Positions 25,215 through 33,229 of a stretch of 44,284 nt of DNA are shown in pieces. Source of the stretch: Syntrophobacterales bacterium. Its GTDB lineage: Bacteria; Desulfobacterota; Syntrophia; Syntrophales; UBA2192. The stretch lies in the NCBI GenBank assembly GCA_018053845.1, contig JAGPKU010000015.1, positions 1 through 44,284 on the forward strand, read 5' to 3'. Every line of letters starts with the position of its first letter. The first letter of the stretch is position 1. The position numbers were made by a program, and so were the translations under genes. Under the pieces are notes generated by a model. It saw only the letters and a list, made by a program, of their open reading frames with translations, searched no databases and was not told the origin of the DNA.

Positions 25215-26018
25215 ATGGGCAGAATTCGCGGAATGGACAGACTGGCCGCGGCGGTGCTTGCCTGCTGCCTGCTCGCCGGCTGTGCCCGCGAGGGGGGGCT
25301 CGTCGTCCCCGCGAGGGACATGCCGCCGCCGGAAGCCCTCTGGGAGAGGCTCCGTGCCGATGCCGCCCCCGGGAAAATCCTCACCGGCATCCTGCACGTC
25401 ACGGCGAGCCTGCCCCGGGAGAGGCACACGTTCAAGATCGCCGCGGCGGCCATGCGGCCCGACGGCCTGCGCCTCGAAGACCTCTCGGTCATCGGCCTGC
25501 CGGACTTCATGCTCACGGTGAAGGGCGAAGAGATCCGGCTGTTCCTGCCCCGCTCCGGGGAGTTCCTGATCGGGACGGAGTCGTCGGAGGAAATCCGGCG
25601 CATCTTCCCGCCGCCGGTGCGTCCCCTGGACCTCGTGGCCCTGCTGTACGGGCAGCCCCCCGGCATCCCCGGGGCGAAGACCCTCAGGGGCTCCGTGGAC
25701 GGAAACCGCTTCCGGGTGGACGTCTACACGGGCGGCGACTGGGCCCAGTCCCTCTGGGTGGATCCGGCCACGGGACGCCTGGCGCGGCTGGAGATCGCCG
25801 GCCGCAACGGGGGCACGGGGTACACGGCGCAGTTTCACGACTTCACGGAGGCAGGATCGATCGTTGTCCCCGGCCGGATCGAGATCGAGACGGCGGGCCC
25901 GGCAACCCTCCGCCTGTCGCTTCGCAACACGGACCCGGAGTTGGCGGGCCGGGACGACGACGGGGACTTCTTTCTGCTCACCCCCCCCGAGGGCGTCACC
26001 CCCAGGGCGGCCCGGTGA
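25215..26018 (+). CDS. LolB/DUF4292-like outer-membrane lipoprotein
   Basis: A 267-residue protein. The ATG at 25215 has a weak AAGGCG site; 25233 is also possible, and the longer frame from 25149 lies inside the repeat. Signal with lipobox LAGC (Cys23). The body is a beta-rich domain of the LolA/LolB type: GKILTGILHVTASLPRERHTFKIAAAAMRPDGLRLEDLS, then LTVKGEEIRLFLPRSGEFLIG, which matches the half-barrel strands of DUF4292 lipoproteins. The predicted role is a lipoprotein or lipid carrier at the outer membrane; that is inferred from fold. It ends the plus-strand envelope cluster. Its stop codon merges with the A-run of the convergent terminator. Confidence 0.82.
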   Translation: MGRIRGMDRLAAAVLACCLLAGCAREGGLVVPARDMPPPEALWERLRADAAPGKILTGILHVTASLPRERHTFKIAAAAMRPDGLRLEDLSVIGLPDFMLTVKGEEIRLFLPRSGEFLIGTESSEEIRRIFPPPVRPLDLVALLYGQPPGIPGAKTLRGSVDGNRFRVDVYTGGDWAQSLWVDPATGRLARLEIAGRNGGTGYTAQFHDFTEAGSIVVPGRIEIETAGPATLRLSLRNTDPELAGRDDDGDFFLLTPPEGVTPRAAR

Positions 26019-26055
26019 AAAAAAGGCGCCCGGCCTCGCGGCCGGCGCCCCTTTC
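26018..26055. terminator. terminator shared by the lipoprotein gene and the tol-pal operon
   Basis: GGCGCCCGGCC (26025-26035) pairs with GGCCGGCGCC (about 26040-26049) with one bulged base. On the minus strand it is followed by seven Ts, so it is a strong terminator for the tol-pal operon. On the plus strand the T-run is weaker (CCTTTCGTT). Confidence 0.85.
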
Positions 26056-26137
26056 GTTCATTTCGTTTGTTCGTTTATTTCGTTTTGAGTCCTGCTTCGA
26101 GCACTTCCCTCACTTCTTTCACTTCCATCACTTCAAT
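26052..26137. repeat. two 9-nt-period arrays at the 3' end of cpoB
   Basis: On the plus strand: TTTCGTTCA, TTTCGTTTG, then one 8-nt unit, then TTTCGTTTT (26052-26086), and CACTTCCCT, CACTTCTTT, CACTTCCAT, CACTTCAAT (26102-26137). The second array overlaps the cpoB stop codon. Read with cpoB they are purine-rich, as in the other arrays, but there is no inverted partner; a terminator stands in its place. Confidence 0.75.
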
Positions 26138-26955
26138 TCTGTGAGCTTGGCCTTCGCGACGCGCGCCTGGTTCGTGCCGGGGTACTTCTTGATGATCTGG
26201 TTGTACACGATCCTGGCGCTCGCCTTGTCGCCGAGTTTCTGGAAGGCCATCCCCTGCTTCAGCAGGGCAAAGGGGACCTTGTCTCCGTTCGGGTAGTCCT
26301 TGACCACCTTCTGGTACTCCACGATGGCCCTCTCGAACTTGTCCTCCACGTACCAGGTTTCGCCGATCCAGAACTGGGCGTTGTCCGAGTAGGCCGTCTT
26401 GGGGTATTGCTTCAGGAACTTCAGGAACTCCTCGCGGGCCTTGACGTACTGGCCCTCCTTGAAGAGCTTGTAGCAGGCGTTGTAGGCCGCCTCCACGTCG
26501 TTTTTCGGCTCCGCCGTCGCCTCGGCGGCCCCGACGCCCGTCCCCTCGACCTTAGCGCCGTTGGGCGTCTCCTTCTTGGCGATCCCGAGGAAGTTCTCGA
26601 TGTAGCCGATCCGGAAGGCCATGTCGTCGAGTCGGCCCTTGAGGTTCTGCCCCTTCCCGACGCCGGAGAACTCCTTGTGTATCTCCTCGACCTGCCCCCG
26701 TATCGTCTGGACCTGGTCCCGGACGCTGCCGAAGTCGGCGCCGAGGTCGGCCTGGTTTTTCCGGAGATCCCGCGTCGTGTCGGCCTGACTCTTCTCGAAC
26801 GCGTCGAGCCGGGCCTGGAGCTTGTCCACGTCGGCGCGCAGCGCCGCGATCTTGCTGTCGGAGTCCCGTTGTGTTTTCTTGAGGTCATCGGTCGTGGCAC
26901 AGCCCCCGATACACAGCAGCACGATGGACACCACAATGACGGTCGTTCGTTTCAC
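26128..26955 (-). CDS. cpoB: Tol-Pal system protein CpoB (YbgF)
   Basis: A 275-residue protein. The GTG at 26955 is preferred: GGGAGGG precedes it, and it starts VKRTTVIVV, a compact lipoprotein signal with lipobox IGGC. A further GTG at 26973 would put that ribosome site inside the coding region. Residues about 25-110 form a coiled coil (KIAALRADVDKLQARLDAFEK), then a linker, then TPR repeats from about 155 (AYNACYKLFKEGQYVKAREEFLKFL and two more). The lipobox is unusual, since E. coli CpoB is periplasmic and soluble. It coordinates outer-membrane constriction with peptidoglycan synthesis through TolA. It is last in the tol-pal operon, 24 nt after pal. Confidence 0.93.
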   Translation of the reverse strand: MKRTTVIVVSIVLLCIGGCATTDDLKKTQRDSDSKIAALRADVDKLQARLDAFEKSQADTTRDLRKNQADLGADFGSVRDQVQTIRGQVEEIHKEFSGVGKGQNLKGRLDDMAFRIGYIENFLGIAKKETPNGAKVEGTGVGAAEATAEPKNDVEAAYNACYKLFKEGQYVKAREEFLKFLKQYPKTAYSDNAQFWIGETWYVEDKFERAIVEYQKVVKDYPNGDKVPFALLKQGMAFQKLGDKASARIVYNQIIKKYPGTNQARVAKAKLTELK

Positions 26956-26979
26956 CGTGATCCCTCCCCTCACCGTCCG

Positions 26980-27582
26980 CTACTTCTCGGAATACACGAA
27001 GGTCGCATTGCGGTTCCTGCGCCAGCAGGCCTCCGTCGGCTCCGTGCAGATCGGTCGCTCCTCGCCGTAGCTGATGGTCTTGATGCGCTTGCGGTCGATC
27101 CCGAGGTTCTGCAGGTAGCGCGCCGCCGCATCGGCCCTCTGCTGGCCGAGGGCGAGGTTGTACTCGTTGGTCCCGCGGTCGTCGCAGTTGCCCTCGATGG
27201 TGAGGCTCTTCTTCGGGCTCGCCTTGAGCACCTGGGCCACCTTGCCCAGGATCTCGCGGGCCTCGGGGCTGAGCTCCGCCCGGTCGAAATCGAAATAGAT
27301 CCGCGAGAGGTCCTTGAGGCTCGCCGCCTCGGCCGCCGCCCGGTCGCGCTCCGCCCGCTCGCGGGCCTCCTGGTCCCGGATGGCCTGCTCGCGCAGGGCC
27401 CGGTCACGCGCTTCCTGCTCGGCGCGCTGCCTGGCCAGTTCCTCATCGGAGAGCCCCGGTTTGGTCCCGGCCTTCGTCACGTCCTCCTTCGTGGCCTTCT
27501 TCGGGGCGCTGCACCCGCTCGTCAGCGAAAGAGCCAGCACGAACGCCATGATGATTGCCGGAAGGACCCCGCATCGCCTCAT
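26980..27582 (-). CDS. pal: peptidoglycan-associated lipoprotein Pal
   Basis: A 200-residue protein. Signal with lipobox TSGC (Cys at 24). A very charged helical linker (about 45-88, EELARQRAEQEARDRALREQ) separates it from the OmpA-like domain. That domain opens with IYFDFDRAELSPEA and carries the peptidoglycan-binding segment EGNCDDRGTNEYNLALGQQRADA, including the Asp and Arg that bind diaminopimelate. Pal anchors the outer membrane to the cell wall and binds TolB. The long helical linker is an extension compared with E. coli Pal. The gene lies 109 bp after tolB. Confidence 0.95.
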   Translation of the reverse strand: MRRCGVLPAIIMAFVLALSLTSGCSAPKKATKEDVTKAGTKPGLSDEELARQRAEQEARDRALREQAIRDQEARERAERDRAAAEAASLKDLSRIYFDFDRAELSPEAREILGKVAQVLKASPKKSLTIEGNCDDRGTNEYNLALGQQRADAAARYLQNLGIDRKRIKTISYGEERPICTEPTEACWRRNRNATFVYSEK

Positions 27583-27691
27583 TGCCTTTCCTCCTTTGAA
27601 CCCTGCGCTCAGCCCTCCGGGCCCGATGAGACAAGTGCCCGTAAGGAAATTGTTTTTGACGGGATTGTCTTAAACCATCCCTCCGATGCCG

Positions 27692-29017
27692 TCAATAGAA
27701 ATTTAGGTGGGGCGACCACGTGGGCGACACGTAGGCATCGAGCCCCTCGTGGATGACGCGCACGTTGGTACCGTTGGCGTTCATGACGCAGACCCTCGAC
27801 TTGCCGCCCGCCCGAGACACGAAGGCGATGTAGCGGCCGTCGGGCGACCAGGCGGGGTTCTCGTTGCGGCCGCCGTTGGGGGTGAGCTGCACGGGCATCC
27901 CCCCCTCGGCCTCGATGACCATGATCTGGAACGAGCCGCCCGCCCGGCCCTCGTAGGCGATGCGGTTTGCACGGGGGTGCCAGGCCGGGGAGGTGTTGTA
28001 GCCCCCCTCGAAGGTGAGCCGCCGCACGTTGGCGCCGCCGGCGTCCATGAGATAGATCTGGGGCGTGCCGCCGCGGTCGGAAACGAAGGCGATCTGTTTG
28101 CCGTCGGGCGACCAGGTGGGCGAGACGTCGATGGCCGGGTCCTGGGTGAGCCGGGTCATGCGGCCGTCGGCGAGATTCAGGATGTAGATGTCCTCGCTGC
28201 CGTCCTTGCTCGAGGTCACGAGCATCCGCTTCGAGTCGGGCGACCAGCTGGCGGGCAGGTTCAGCCGTCCCGTCGACAGGATCCGCCTCGTCGTCCGGCG
28301 GTTGAGATCCATGACATGGAGGTCGGGGTTGCCGTCCTTGTAGGACAGAAACGAGATCTGGCGGCCGTCGGGCGACCACTTGGGCGACAGGGTGATGGAG
28401 CCGAAGTTCGTGAGCTTCACCGGCTCGGTGCCGTCGTAGTTGACGGCGTAGATCTCCGAGGAGCCGCCCTTCTTGCCGGCGAAGGCGATCTTGGTGTCGA
28501 ACAGTCCCTTTTCGCCCGTCAGCGCAACCAGGATCTCCTGGGCGAACCGCACGACCATCTCCTTGCGCTCCTCGATCTTGCCCGTGTAGCGCTTGCCCAC
28601 GAGGAGCTTGCCCTGCACGACGTCGAAGAGGCGGCACTCCAGGGTGAGGTCGCGGCCGCTCACCGTGAACCCGCCCGTCACGAGCGACTCGGCGCCGATG
28701 CCGCTCCAGGCCGGAAACGGGATGTTCTCCGTGGCGATGCCGAGCTTCGCCTGGTCGACGAGGAAGGCCTTGCGGTCCAGGACGTTGAAGTACCCCGTGA
28801 TCTCCAGGGTCTTGCCCAGGGTGTCGGCGAACCAGGGCGAGAGGCTGTCCTGGCCGGCGGCGTTGTTCATGTTCTTGAAGGTCGTGACGGCGATCGGGAA
28901 CTTCTGCGCCGAGGGGGAGTCGATGTTGATGTAGACCTTGGCGCCGGCGGACGGGGCGACGGCCAGGACAAGGAGAATGGCTACGGACAGGCACCGCACG
29001 ATTCTTCGCGTTCTCAT
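27692..29017 (-). CDS. tolB: Tol-Pal translocation protein TolB
   Basis: A 441-residue protein. The ATG at 29017 (MRTRRIVRCL) is chosen over an upstream in-frame start at 29128, because that region is occupied by an intergenic hairpin. Signal peptide about 1-24, ending AGA. N-terminal domain 25-160 (INIDSPSAQKFPIAVTTFKN), then a six-bladed beta-propeller with the repeated motif SPDGRQISF / WSPDGKQIAFVSDRGG. These are the hallmarks of TolB. It is periplasmic, binds Pal and links TolA to the outer membrane. The length matches the family. Confidence 0.96.
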   Translation of the reverse strand: MRTRRIVRCLSVAILLVLAVAPSAGAKVYINIDSPSAQKFPIAVTTFKNMNNAAGQDSLSPWFADTLGKTLEITGYFNVLDRKAFLVDQAKLGIATENIPFPAWSGIGAESLVTGGFTVSGRDLTLECRLFDVVQGKLLVGKRYTGKIEERKEMVVRFAQEILVALTGEKGLFDTKIAFAGKKGGSSEIYAVNYDGTEPVKLTNFGSITLSPKWSPDGRQISFLSYKDGNPDLHVMDLNRRTTRRILSTGRLNLPASWSPDSKRMLVTSSKDGSEDIYILNLADGRMTRLTQDPAIDVSPTWSPDGKQIAFVSDRGGTPQIYLMDAGGANVRRLTFEGGYNTSPAWHPRANRIAYEGRAGGSFQIMVIEAEGGMPVQLTPNGGRNENPAWSPDGRYIAFVSRAGGKSRVCVMNANGTNVRVIHEGLDAYVSPTWSPHLNFY

Positions 29018-29068
29018 GGTCTTCTCGAACACCTCCCGATGTGGCCTTCTGCAATCCTTCATCGATGA

Positions 29069-29116
29069 AATCCCCCTCGCATTTCCCCCGGCAAAAAAAG
29101 GGGGACGAGGGGGATT
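29069..29116. repeat. CCCCCTC long hairpin between tolA and tolB
   Basis: AATCCCCCTCG (29069-29079) pairs perfectly with CGAGGGGGATT (29106-29116), and the inner CCCCC (29085-29089) pairs with GGGGG (29100-29104). A related hairpin, GTCCCC ... GGGGGAC, lies at 29205-29227, near the end of tolA. Confidence 0.8.
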
Positions 29117-29204
29117 CTTCGTTCTCACTCTCTTGACACCCTGTACCCGGACGCTTCAGTTTCCTTCTTCATGGGCTGTTCGAAAATGAAGGGATGCGCC
29201 CCCG

Positions 29205-29227
29205 GTCCCCTTTTTGCGAAGGGGGAC
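29205..29227. repeat. CCCC/GGGGG hairpin after tolA
   Basis: GTCCCCTT (29205-29212) faces AAGGGGGAC (29219-29227) with one extra G, loop of about six bases. It lies 12 nt after the tolA stop and could be an RNA processing or attenuation point between tolA and tolB. Confidence 0.55.
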
Positions 29228-29238
29228 GGAAGTGCCGA

Positions 29239-29967
29239 TTACCTGCGGTAATCGGCCGAGCGGAACCGGATCCCCAGATCCACGCTCGAGTCCTGGATCC
29301 AGGACGGCAGCGGCGGGAAGGGGTCGGACTTCCGGATCGCCCGGTAGGCCGACTGGTCGAAGTAGCTGTTCCCCGAGCGCTTCTCGAACCGGATCTCCGT
29401 CACCTGGCCGCTGCGCAGCACCCGCACGTCGAGGACGGCCTCGAGGTTCTTGTCCGCCAGGATGCTCTGCGGCAGGGCCCAGTTCTGCCGCACCCGGGAC
29501 CAGATCTGCGCGTAGTACTGGCTCATCAGCGAGGCCGCGCTGCCCTGCCCCGAGAAGGGCTGGCCGCCGGCATCGGCGGCGTCGGCCCTCTTCCGCATCT
29601 CCTCGATGGCCTGGTTGAGCCGGGCCGCGTCCTGCTTCTGGGCCGGCGCATCCTGCTTGAGCAGCGGCGTGGGTGTTTTCGTGACGATGCTCTTCTTGAG
29701 AACGATCGCGTTGTCCCGCACGCTCTCCCGGAAGGCCTCGCTCATGACCTCCCTCGAGAGGGCCGCCGTGGGGCTCCTGGCCGGGCCGGCCGGGGCGCTC
29801 ACGAGGTCCACGGAGTAGGCGGGCCCGAAGGTCCACGTGCGCGACGGGAAGGCCGGCGAGAAGAAGAGCACGGAGAGGGCGATGGCGTGGATGAGCAGCG
29901 ACAGCGCGACGGCCGCATTCAGGCTCGACGGGCCGTCGGGTCGCCACCGGAGGATTTTCGCAGTCAT
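29239..29967 (-). CDS. tolA: TolA-like energy transducer (TonB/TolA C-terminal family)
   Basis: A 242-residue protein. The ATG at 29967 overlaps the tolR stop by four bases. One N-terminal membrane anchor (about 16-38, SLNAAVALSLLIHAIALSVLFF), a short periplasmic segment with Lys/Gln/Ala stretches (KKSIVTKTPTPLLKQDAPAQK, RLNQAIEEMRKRADAAD), then the C-terminal TonB/TolA domain from about 150 (SQYYAQIWSRVRQNWALP, VLRSGQVTEIRFEKRSGN, FPPLPSW). It is shorter than E. coli TolA (421 residues) because the long helical domain II is reduced. It transmits proton-motive energy from TolQR to TolB and Pal. Its place in the operon makes TolA the best name. Confidence 0.9.
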   Translation of the reverse strand: MTAKILRWRPDGPSSLNAAVALSLLIHAIALSVLFFSPAFPSRTWTFGPAYSVDLVSAPAGPARSPTAALSREVMSEAFRESVRDNAIVLKKSIVTKTPTPLLKQDAPAQKQDAARLNQAIEEMRKRADAADAGGQPFSGQGSAASLMSQYYAQIWSRVRQNWALPQSILADKNLEAVLDVRVLRSGQVTEIRFEKRSGNSYFDQSAYRAIRKSDPFPPLPSWIQDSSVDLGIRFRSADYRR

Positions 29968-30389
29968 CTCGAATCCCTGGGCGGTTCCGTGATCATGCCG
30001 AGCTTGTCGATCCCGGCTTTCCGGACCTCGGACATGACCTGGACGACGAACCCGTACGGGACCTCCTTGTCCGCCCGCATGAAGAGCTCCCGGTCCGTCC
30101 TGGCCTTGAAGATGCTCTCGAGCTTCGCGCTCAGGTCGGGAAGCGTCGTCTTGAACTCGTTGATGTAGATCTCCTGCTTGCCGTTGATCGTGAGCACGAG
30201 CTTCTCCTCGCTCACGTTGATGCTCTTGGCCTTCACGCGCGGCAGGTTGACGTCGATCCCCATCTGAAGCATGGGCGCCGTGACCATGAAGATGATGAGC
30301 AGCACGAGCATCACGTCCACCAGGGGGGTGACGTTGATCTCGGAGAGGGGCTTGTTGCCGTTGTCTGTTCTTCGTCTGAAGCGGGCCAT
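29964..30389 (-). CDS. tolR: TolR (ExbD/TolR family)
   Basis: A 141-residue protein. One N-terminal membrane helix (about 18-41, INVTPLVDVMLVLLIIFMVTAPML) carries the essential proton-channel Asp in PLVDVMLVL. The rest is a periplasmic domain ending PPRDSR. With TolQ it forms the inner-membrane motor of the Tol system. It starts 3 nt after tolQ stops and its stop overlaps the tolA start, so the three are translationally tight. Confidence 0.95.
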   Translation of the reverse strand: MARFRRRTDNGNKPLSEINVTPLVDVMLVLLIIFMVTAPMLQMGIDVNLPRVKAKSINVSEEKLVLTINGKQEIYINEFKTTLPDLSAKLESIFKARTDRELFMRADKEVPYGFVVQVMSEVRKAGIDKLGMITEPPRDSR

Positions 30390-30392
30390 GGG

Positions 30393-31136
30393 CTATTTGT
30401 GCAGGTAGTGCCTCTCGACGATGTTGAGAAACTCGGAGGCGAAATTGTCCATCTCCAGGGAGATGTTCCGGATGCGGTTCAGGTAGTAGTTGTAGAATAC
30501 CACCGCCGGGATGGCCGCGGCAAGGCCGAAGGCGGTGGCGACGAGGGCCTCGGAGATCCCGGGCGCCACCACGGCCAGGGTGGCCGACCCGCGGGCGCCG
30601 ATGCCGCGGAAGGCGTTCATGATGCCCCACACGGTGCCGAACAGGCCGATGAAGGGGCAGGCGCTGCCCGTCGTGGCCAGGAACCCCAGCAGGCTCTCGA
30701 GCTTGGAGGTCTCGGTCCCGCAGGCCCGGTGGAGGGCCCGCTCCACGTTGTCGAGCCCCCGCATCTCGATGCCCGGCCCGTCCAGGAGGTCCGCCGGGGT
30801 CCCCCTGGAGGAGGTGCGGCTGATCTTGCCCAGCTCGAGGTAGCCGGCCCGGAAGACCTCGGCGATGGTGGAGTGGGGGTACCGCTTCGACTCGGGCAGC
30901 ACGTCGGAGAGCTTGCTCGAGTTCATGTAGGCGTCGAGAAACTGGTTGTTCTCCTTCTCCGTCTTCGAGAGGACCCGGTACTTCATCAGGATGACGGCCC
31001 AGGAAATGATGGAGAAGACGAGCAGCAGAAGCAGGACGAACTGCACCATCGGTCCCGCGTCGACGACCATCTGGAGGAGATTCCCCCGGAATTCCCCCCC
31101 GAAGTCAACGGCGGATACCGCAAAGAGAGTTCCCAT
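30393..31136 (-). CDS. tolQ: TolQ (MotA/TolQ/ExbB proton channel family)
   Basis: A 247-residue protein. The ATG at 31136 has GGAGG upstream; the open frame continues to 31274 without support. Three membrane segments: about 27-50 (FVLLLLLVFSIISWAVILMKY), about 150-172 and 190-220. The conserved core is present: ERALHRACGTETSKLESLLGFLATTGSACPFIGLFGTVWGIMNAF and GISEALVATAFGLAAAIPAV. It is the first gene of the tolQRAB-pal-cpoB operon and the proton channel that powers TolA. Confidence 0.96.
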   Translation of the reverse strand: MGTLFAVSAVDFGGEFRGNLLQMVVDAGPMVQFVLLLLLVFSIISWAVILMKYRVLSKTEKENNQFLDAYMNSSKLSDVLPESKRYPHSTIAEVFRAGYLELGKISRTSSRGTPADLLDGPGIEMRGLDNVERALHRACGTETSKLESLLGFLATTGSACPFIGLFGTVWGIMNAFRGIGARGSATLAVVAPGISEALVATAFGLAAAIPAVVFYNYYLNRIRNISLEMDNFASEFLNIVERHYLHK

Positions 31137-31476
31137 GACGACCTCCGGGTCCGACCGGGCCGGCCCCCAAATGCGAGGAGACGATGGAGCGAGACCTCGC
31201 ATCCATCGCCTTGGGGCAGCGACCCTGACAATGTAAAGTGGCCTATACGTAATGGATATGGCCCCCGATGTCAACCCTTTTCCGGGCAGGACCGGGCCCG
31301 GGGTTCAGGGGACAGGGGATGAAACAACAGAAAGGAAATCCCCCTCTGTCCCCCTTTTGAAAGGGGGTTTTGAATTTCAGTTTCGGGGCGAAACAGACCC
31401 ATCGGGCGCCGGCCTCGGGGAGGAGCGCCTCCTTCGCGGGCTCGGCGCCTTTTCGGCGGCCGTCTGTATGGATTTC
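31137..31476. other. divergent region upstream of tolQ
   Basis: On the minus strand TTGACA at 31274-31269 is a candidate -35 for tolQ, but the nearest TATA-like -10 (TATAGG at 31247-31242) is 21 bp away, so the promoter call is weak. The CCCCCTTT/AAAGGGGG hairpin lies at 31350-31367 and a GC-rich dyad near 31405-31455. No gene seen. Confidence 0.5.
31336..31367. repeat. CCCCCTC-family hairpin
   Basis: AAATCCCCCTC (31336-31346) is followed by CCCCCTTT (31350-31357) that pairs with AAAGGGGG (31360-31367). The first block is the same as the outer arm of the hairpin at 29069, whose partner arm is absent here. Confidence 0.7.
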
Positions 31477-31505
31477 TTGACTCCGGCGCGGGCCTCTGCT
31501 ATAGA
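31477..31505 (+). promoter_or_regulatory. sigma70-type promoter of the pyr operon
   Basis: TTGACT (31477-31482), 17 bp, TATAGA (31500-31505). Transcription should begin near 31512, giving a leader of about 160 nt that contains the attenuator. Confidence 0.8.
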
Positions 31506-31526
31506 CCCTGCAACGCCCTTTTAAGA

Positions 31527-31628
31527 GCAATCCGGAGAGATTGAAAAAGGTCGCCCCCATGACTGTCACCGTTGCTTGTCGGCCGCCGAAAGAACAGGAC
31601 CTTCCCGGATGAGGGAAGGTTTTTTTTT
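31527..31628 (+). promoter_or_regulatory. PyrR-dependent transcription attenuator of the pyr operon
   Basis: Three mutually exclusive structures can be drawn. (1) Anti-antiterminator: CAAT-CCGGAGAG-ATTG (31528-31543); its core ATCCGGAGAGATT matches the known PyrR-binding consensus ARUCCNGNGAGGYU at all fixed positions but one, and that change keeps a base pair. (2) Antiterminator: ATCCGG (31530-31535) with CCGGAT (31605-31610), and AAGGTC (31547-31552) with GACCTT (31598-31603), nested. (3) Terminator: ACCTTCCC (31599-31606) with GGGAAGGT (31613-31620), then eight Ts. PyrR bound to (1), with UMP, would stop (2) and let (3) form, ending transcription before pyrR. The model is known from Bacillus; its use here is inferred from sequence. 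Confidence 0.85.
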
Positions 31629-31672
31629 GCGTGCCGGGAGGGTCCCGGGTGCGGACCGCGGAGAGGAGGGAC

Positions 31673-32212
31673 ATGAAAAAGCGAAAAGTCGTCATGGACG
31701 CCGAGGGGATCGAACGCTCCCTGACGAGGGTGGCCTACCAGATCCTCGAGAAGAACAAGGGGGTCGAGAACCTCGTCCTGGTGGGGATCCAGAAGGGGGG
31801 GGTCCTGCTGGCGGAGCGCCTCGGGAAGAAGATCTCCCAGATCGAGGGGGTCCCCGTTCCCGTGGGCAAGCTCGACATCACGCTGTACCGGGACGACATC
31901 ATGACGTCCGGCAGGGCGCGCCAGATCGGCAAGACGGACATCCCCTTCTCGCTCGACGGCAAGAAGGTCGTCCTCGTCGACGACGTGCTCTTCACCGGCC
32001 GGACGATCCGGGCGGCCATGGACGCCCTGATGGACTTCGGCAGGCCCACGCTCATCCAGCTGGCCGTTCTCATCGACCGGGGCCACCGGGAGCTGCCGAT
32101 CCGGGCGGACTTCGTCGGGAAGAATCTCCCCTCGTCCCACTCGGAGGAGGTGATCGTCAAGATCTCGAAGCGCAAGACCTCGGACTCGGTCACCATCGAG
32201 GAGGCCTTCTAG
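31673..32212 (+). CDS. pyrR: PyrR, pyr operon attenuator protein / uracil phosphoribosyltransferase
   Basis: A 179-residue protein. The ATG at 31673 follows GAGAGGAGGG; an in-frame frame from 31631 begins inside the terminator and is rejected. The PRPP-binding motif is [17 protein letters not shown] (about 101-117). Also typical are [25 protein letters not shown] and the final Arg/Lys-rich stretch. PyrR binds pyr mRNA when UMP is high and also has weak uracil phosphoribosyltransferase activity. It is the first gene of pyrR-pyrB-pyrC and its own leader carries the expected binding site. Confidence 0.96.
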   Translation: MKKRKVVMDAEGIERSLTRVAYQILEKNKGVENLVLVGIQKGGVLLAERLGKKISQIEGVPVPVGKLDITLYRDDIMTSGRARQIGKTDIPFSLDGKKVVLVDDVLFTGRTIRAAMDALMDFGRPTLIQLAVLIDRGHRELPIRADFVGKNLPSSHSEEVIVKISKRKTSDSVTIEEAF

Positions 32213-32225
32213 CGGCCGGACGCAG

Positions 32226-32285
32226 GGCAGGCGTCCCGCCTGCCACCCTTAATATAGAGGTAGACAGGCGAGACGCCTGTCCTAC
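32226..32285. repeat. two related hairpins between pyrR and pyrB
   Basis: GGCAGGCG-TCC-CGCCTGCC (32226-32244) and ACAGGCG-AGA-CGCCTGT (32264-32280), the latter extended by GTAG and CTAC around a bulge (32260-32285). They share the core AGGCG-N3-CGCCT but in altered arms, as members of a repeat family would. No U-run follows either, so they are not terminators. Confidence 0.7.
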
Positions 32286-32305
32286 TCTGATCCACGGGGT
32301 TTGAC

Positions 32306-33229
32306 ATGAAACTGGCCAGAAAAGACCTCCTGGGCATCCAGGAGCTGAGCGTCGAGGAGATCAACCTCATCCTCGACACGGCGGACTCCTTCATCGACGT
32401 TTCCACGCGGGAGATCAAGAAGGTGCCCACCCTGCGCGGCGTCACCGTGGTGAACCTCTTCTACGAGCCCAGCACGCGGACGCGGACCTCCTTCGAGATC
32501 GCCGCCAAGCGCCTGAGCGCCGACACGATCAACATCGCCACCTCGACGAGCAGCGTCGTCAAGGGCGAGACCTTCATCGACACGGCCCGCAACCTCGAGG
32601 CCATGAACCCGGACATCATCGTGCTGCGCCACAGCGCCGCGGGCTCGCCCCACATGCTCTCCCGGGCGGTCCGGCAGTCCGTCATCAACGCGGGCGACGG
32701 GGCCCACGAGCACCCCACGCAGGCCCTGCTGGACATGATGACCATGCGGGAGAAGAAGAAGCGCCTCGCGGGCCTCAAGGTGGCCATCGTGGGGGACATC
32801 GCCCACAGCCGGGTGGCCCGCTCGAACATCTACGGCCTCACCAAGATGGGGGCGACGGTGAGCGTGGGCGGCCCCATCACCATGATGCCCCGCTTCATCG
32901 AGCGCCTCGGCGTGGAGGTCCACTACCGGCTCGAGGACGCGATCCGGGACGCCGACATCATCATGATGCTGCGCATCCAGCTCGAGAGGCAGGAGACGAA
33001 CCTCTTCCCCTCGCTGAGGGAGTACGCCCGGTACTACTGCCTGAACCGCTGCAACATCGCCGCGGCCAAGGACGACGTCCTCATCATGCACCCGGGCCCC
33101 ATGAACCGCGGCGTCGAGATCTCGCCGGAGATCGCCGACGGGCCCTACTCGGTCATCCTCGAGCAGGTCACCAACGGGGTGGCCGTGCGGATGGCCCTGC
33201 TCTATCTCTTGTCGGGAGGCAAATCATGA
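32306..33229 (+). CDS. pyrB: aspartate carbamoyltransferase, catalytic chain
   Basis: A 307-residue protein, the normal size. The carbamoyl-phosphate site [13 protein letters not shown] (about 52-64) and the HPTQALLDM segment are intact, together with [11 protein letters not shown] near the end. It condenses carbamoyl phosphate and aspartate in pyrimidine synthesis. No pyrI gene follows; pyrC overlaps its stop by four bases (33226-33229), so this is the type that works with an active or inactive dihydroorotase partner. The ribosome site before the ATG is weak (GGGGT). Confidence 0.97.
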   Translation: MKLARKDLLGIQELSVEEINLILDTADSFIDVSTREIKKVPTLRGVTVVNLFYEPSTRTRTSFEIAAKRLSADTINIATSTSSVVKGETFIDTARNLEAMNPDIIVLRHSAAGSPHMLSRAVRQSVINAGDGAHEHPTQALLDMMTMREKKKRLAGLKVAIVGDIAHSRVARSNIYGLTKMGATVSVGGPITMMPRFIERLGVEVHYRLEDAIRDADIIMMLRIQLERQETNLFPSLREYARYYCLNRCNIAAAKDDVLIMHPGPMNRGVEISPEIADGPYSVILEQVTNGVAVRMALLYLLSGGKS

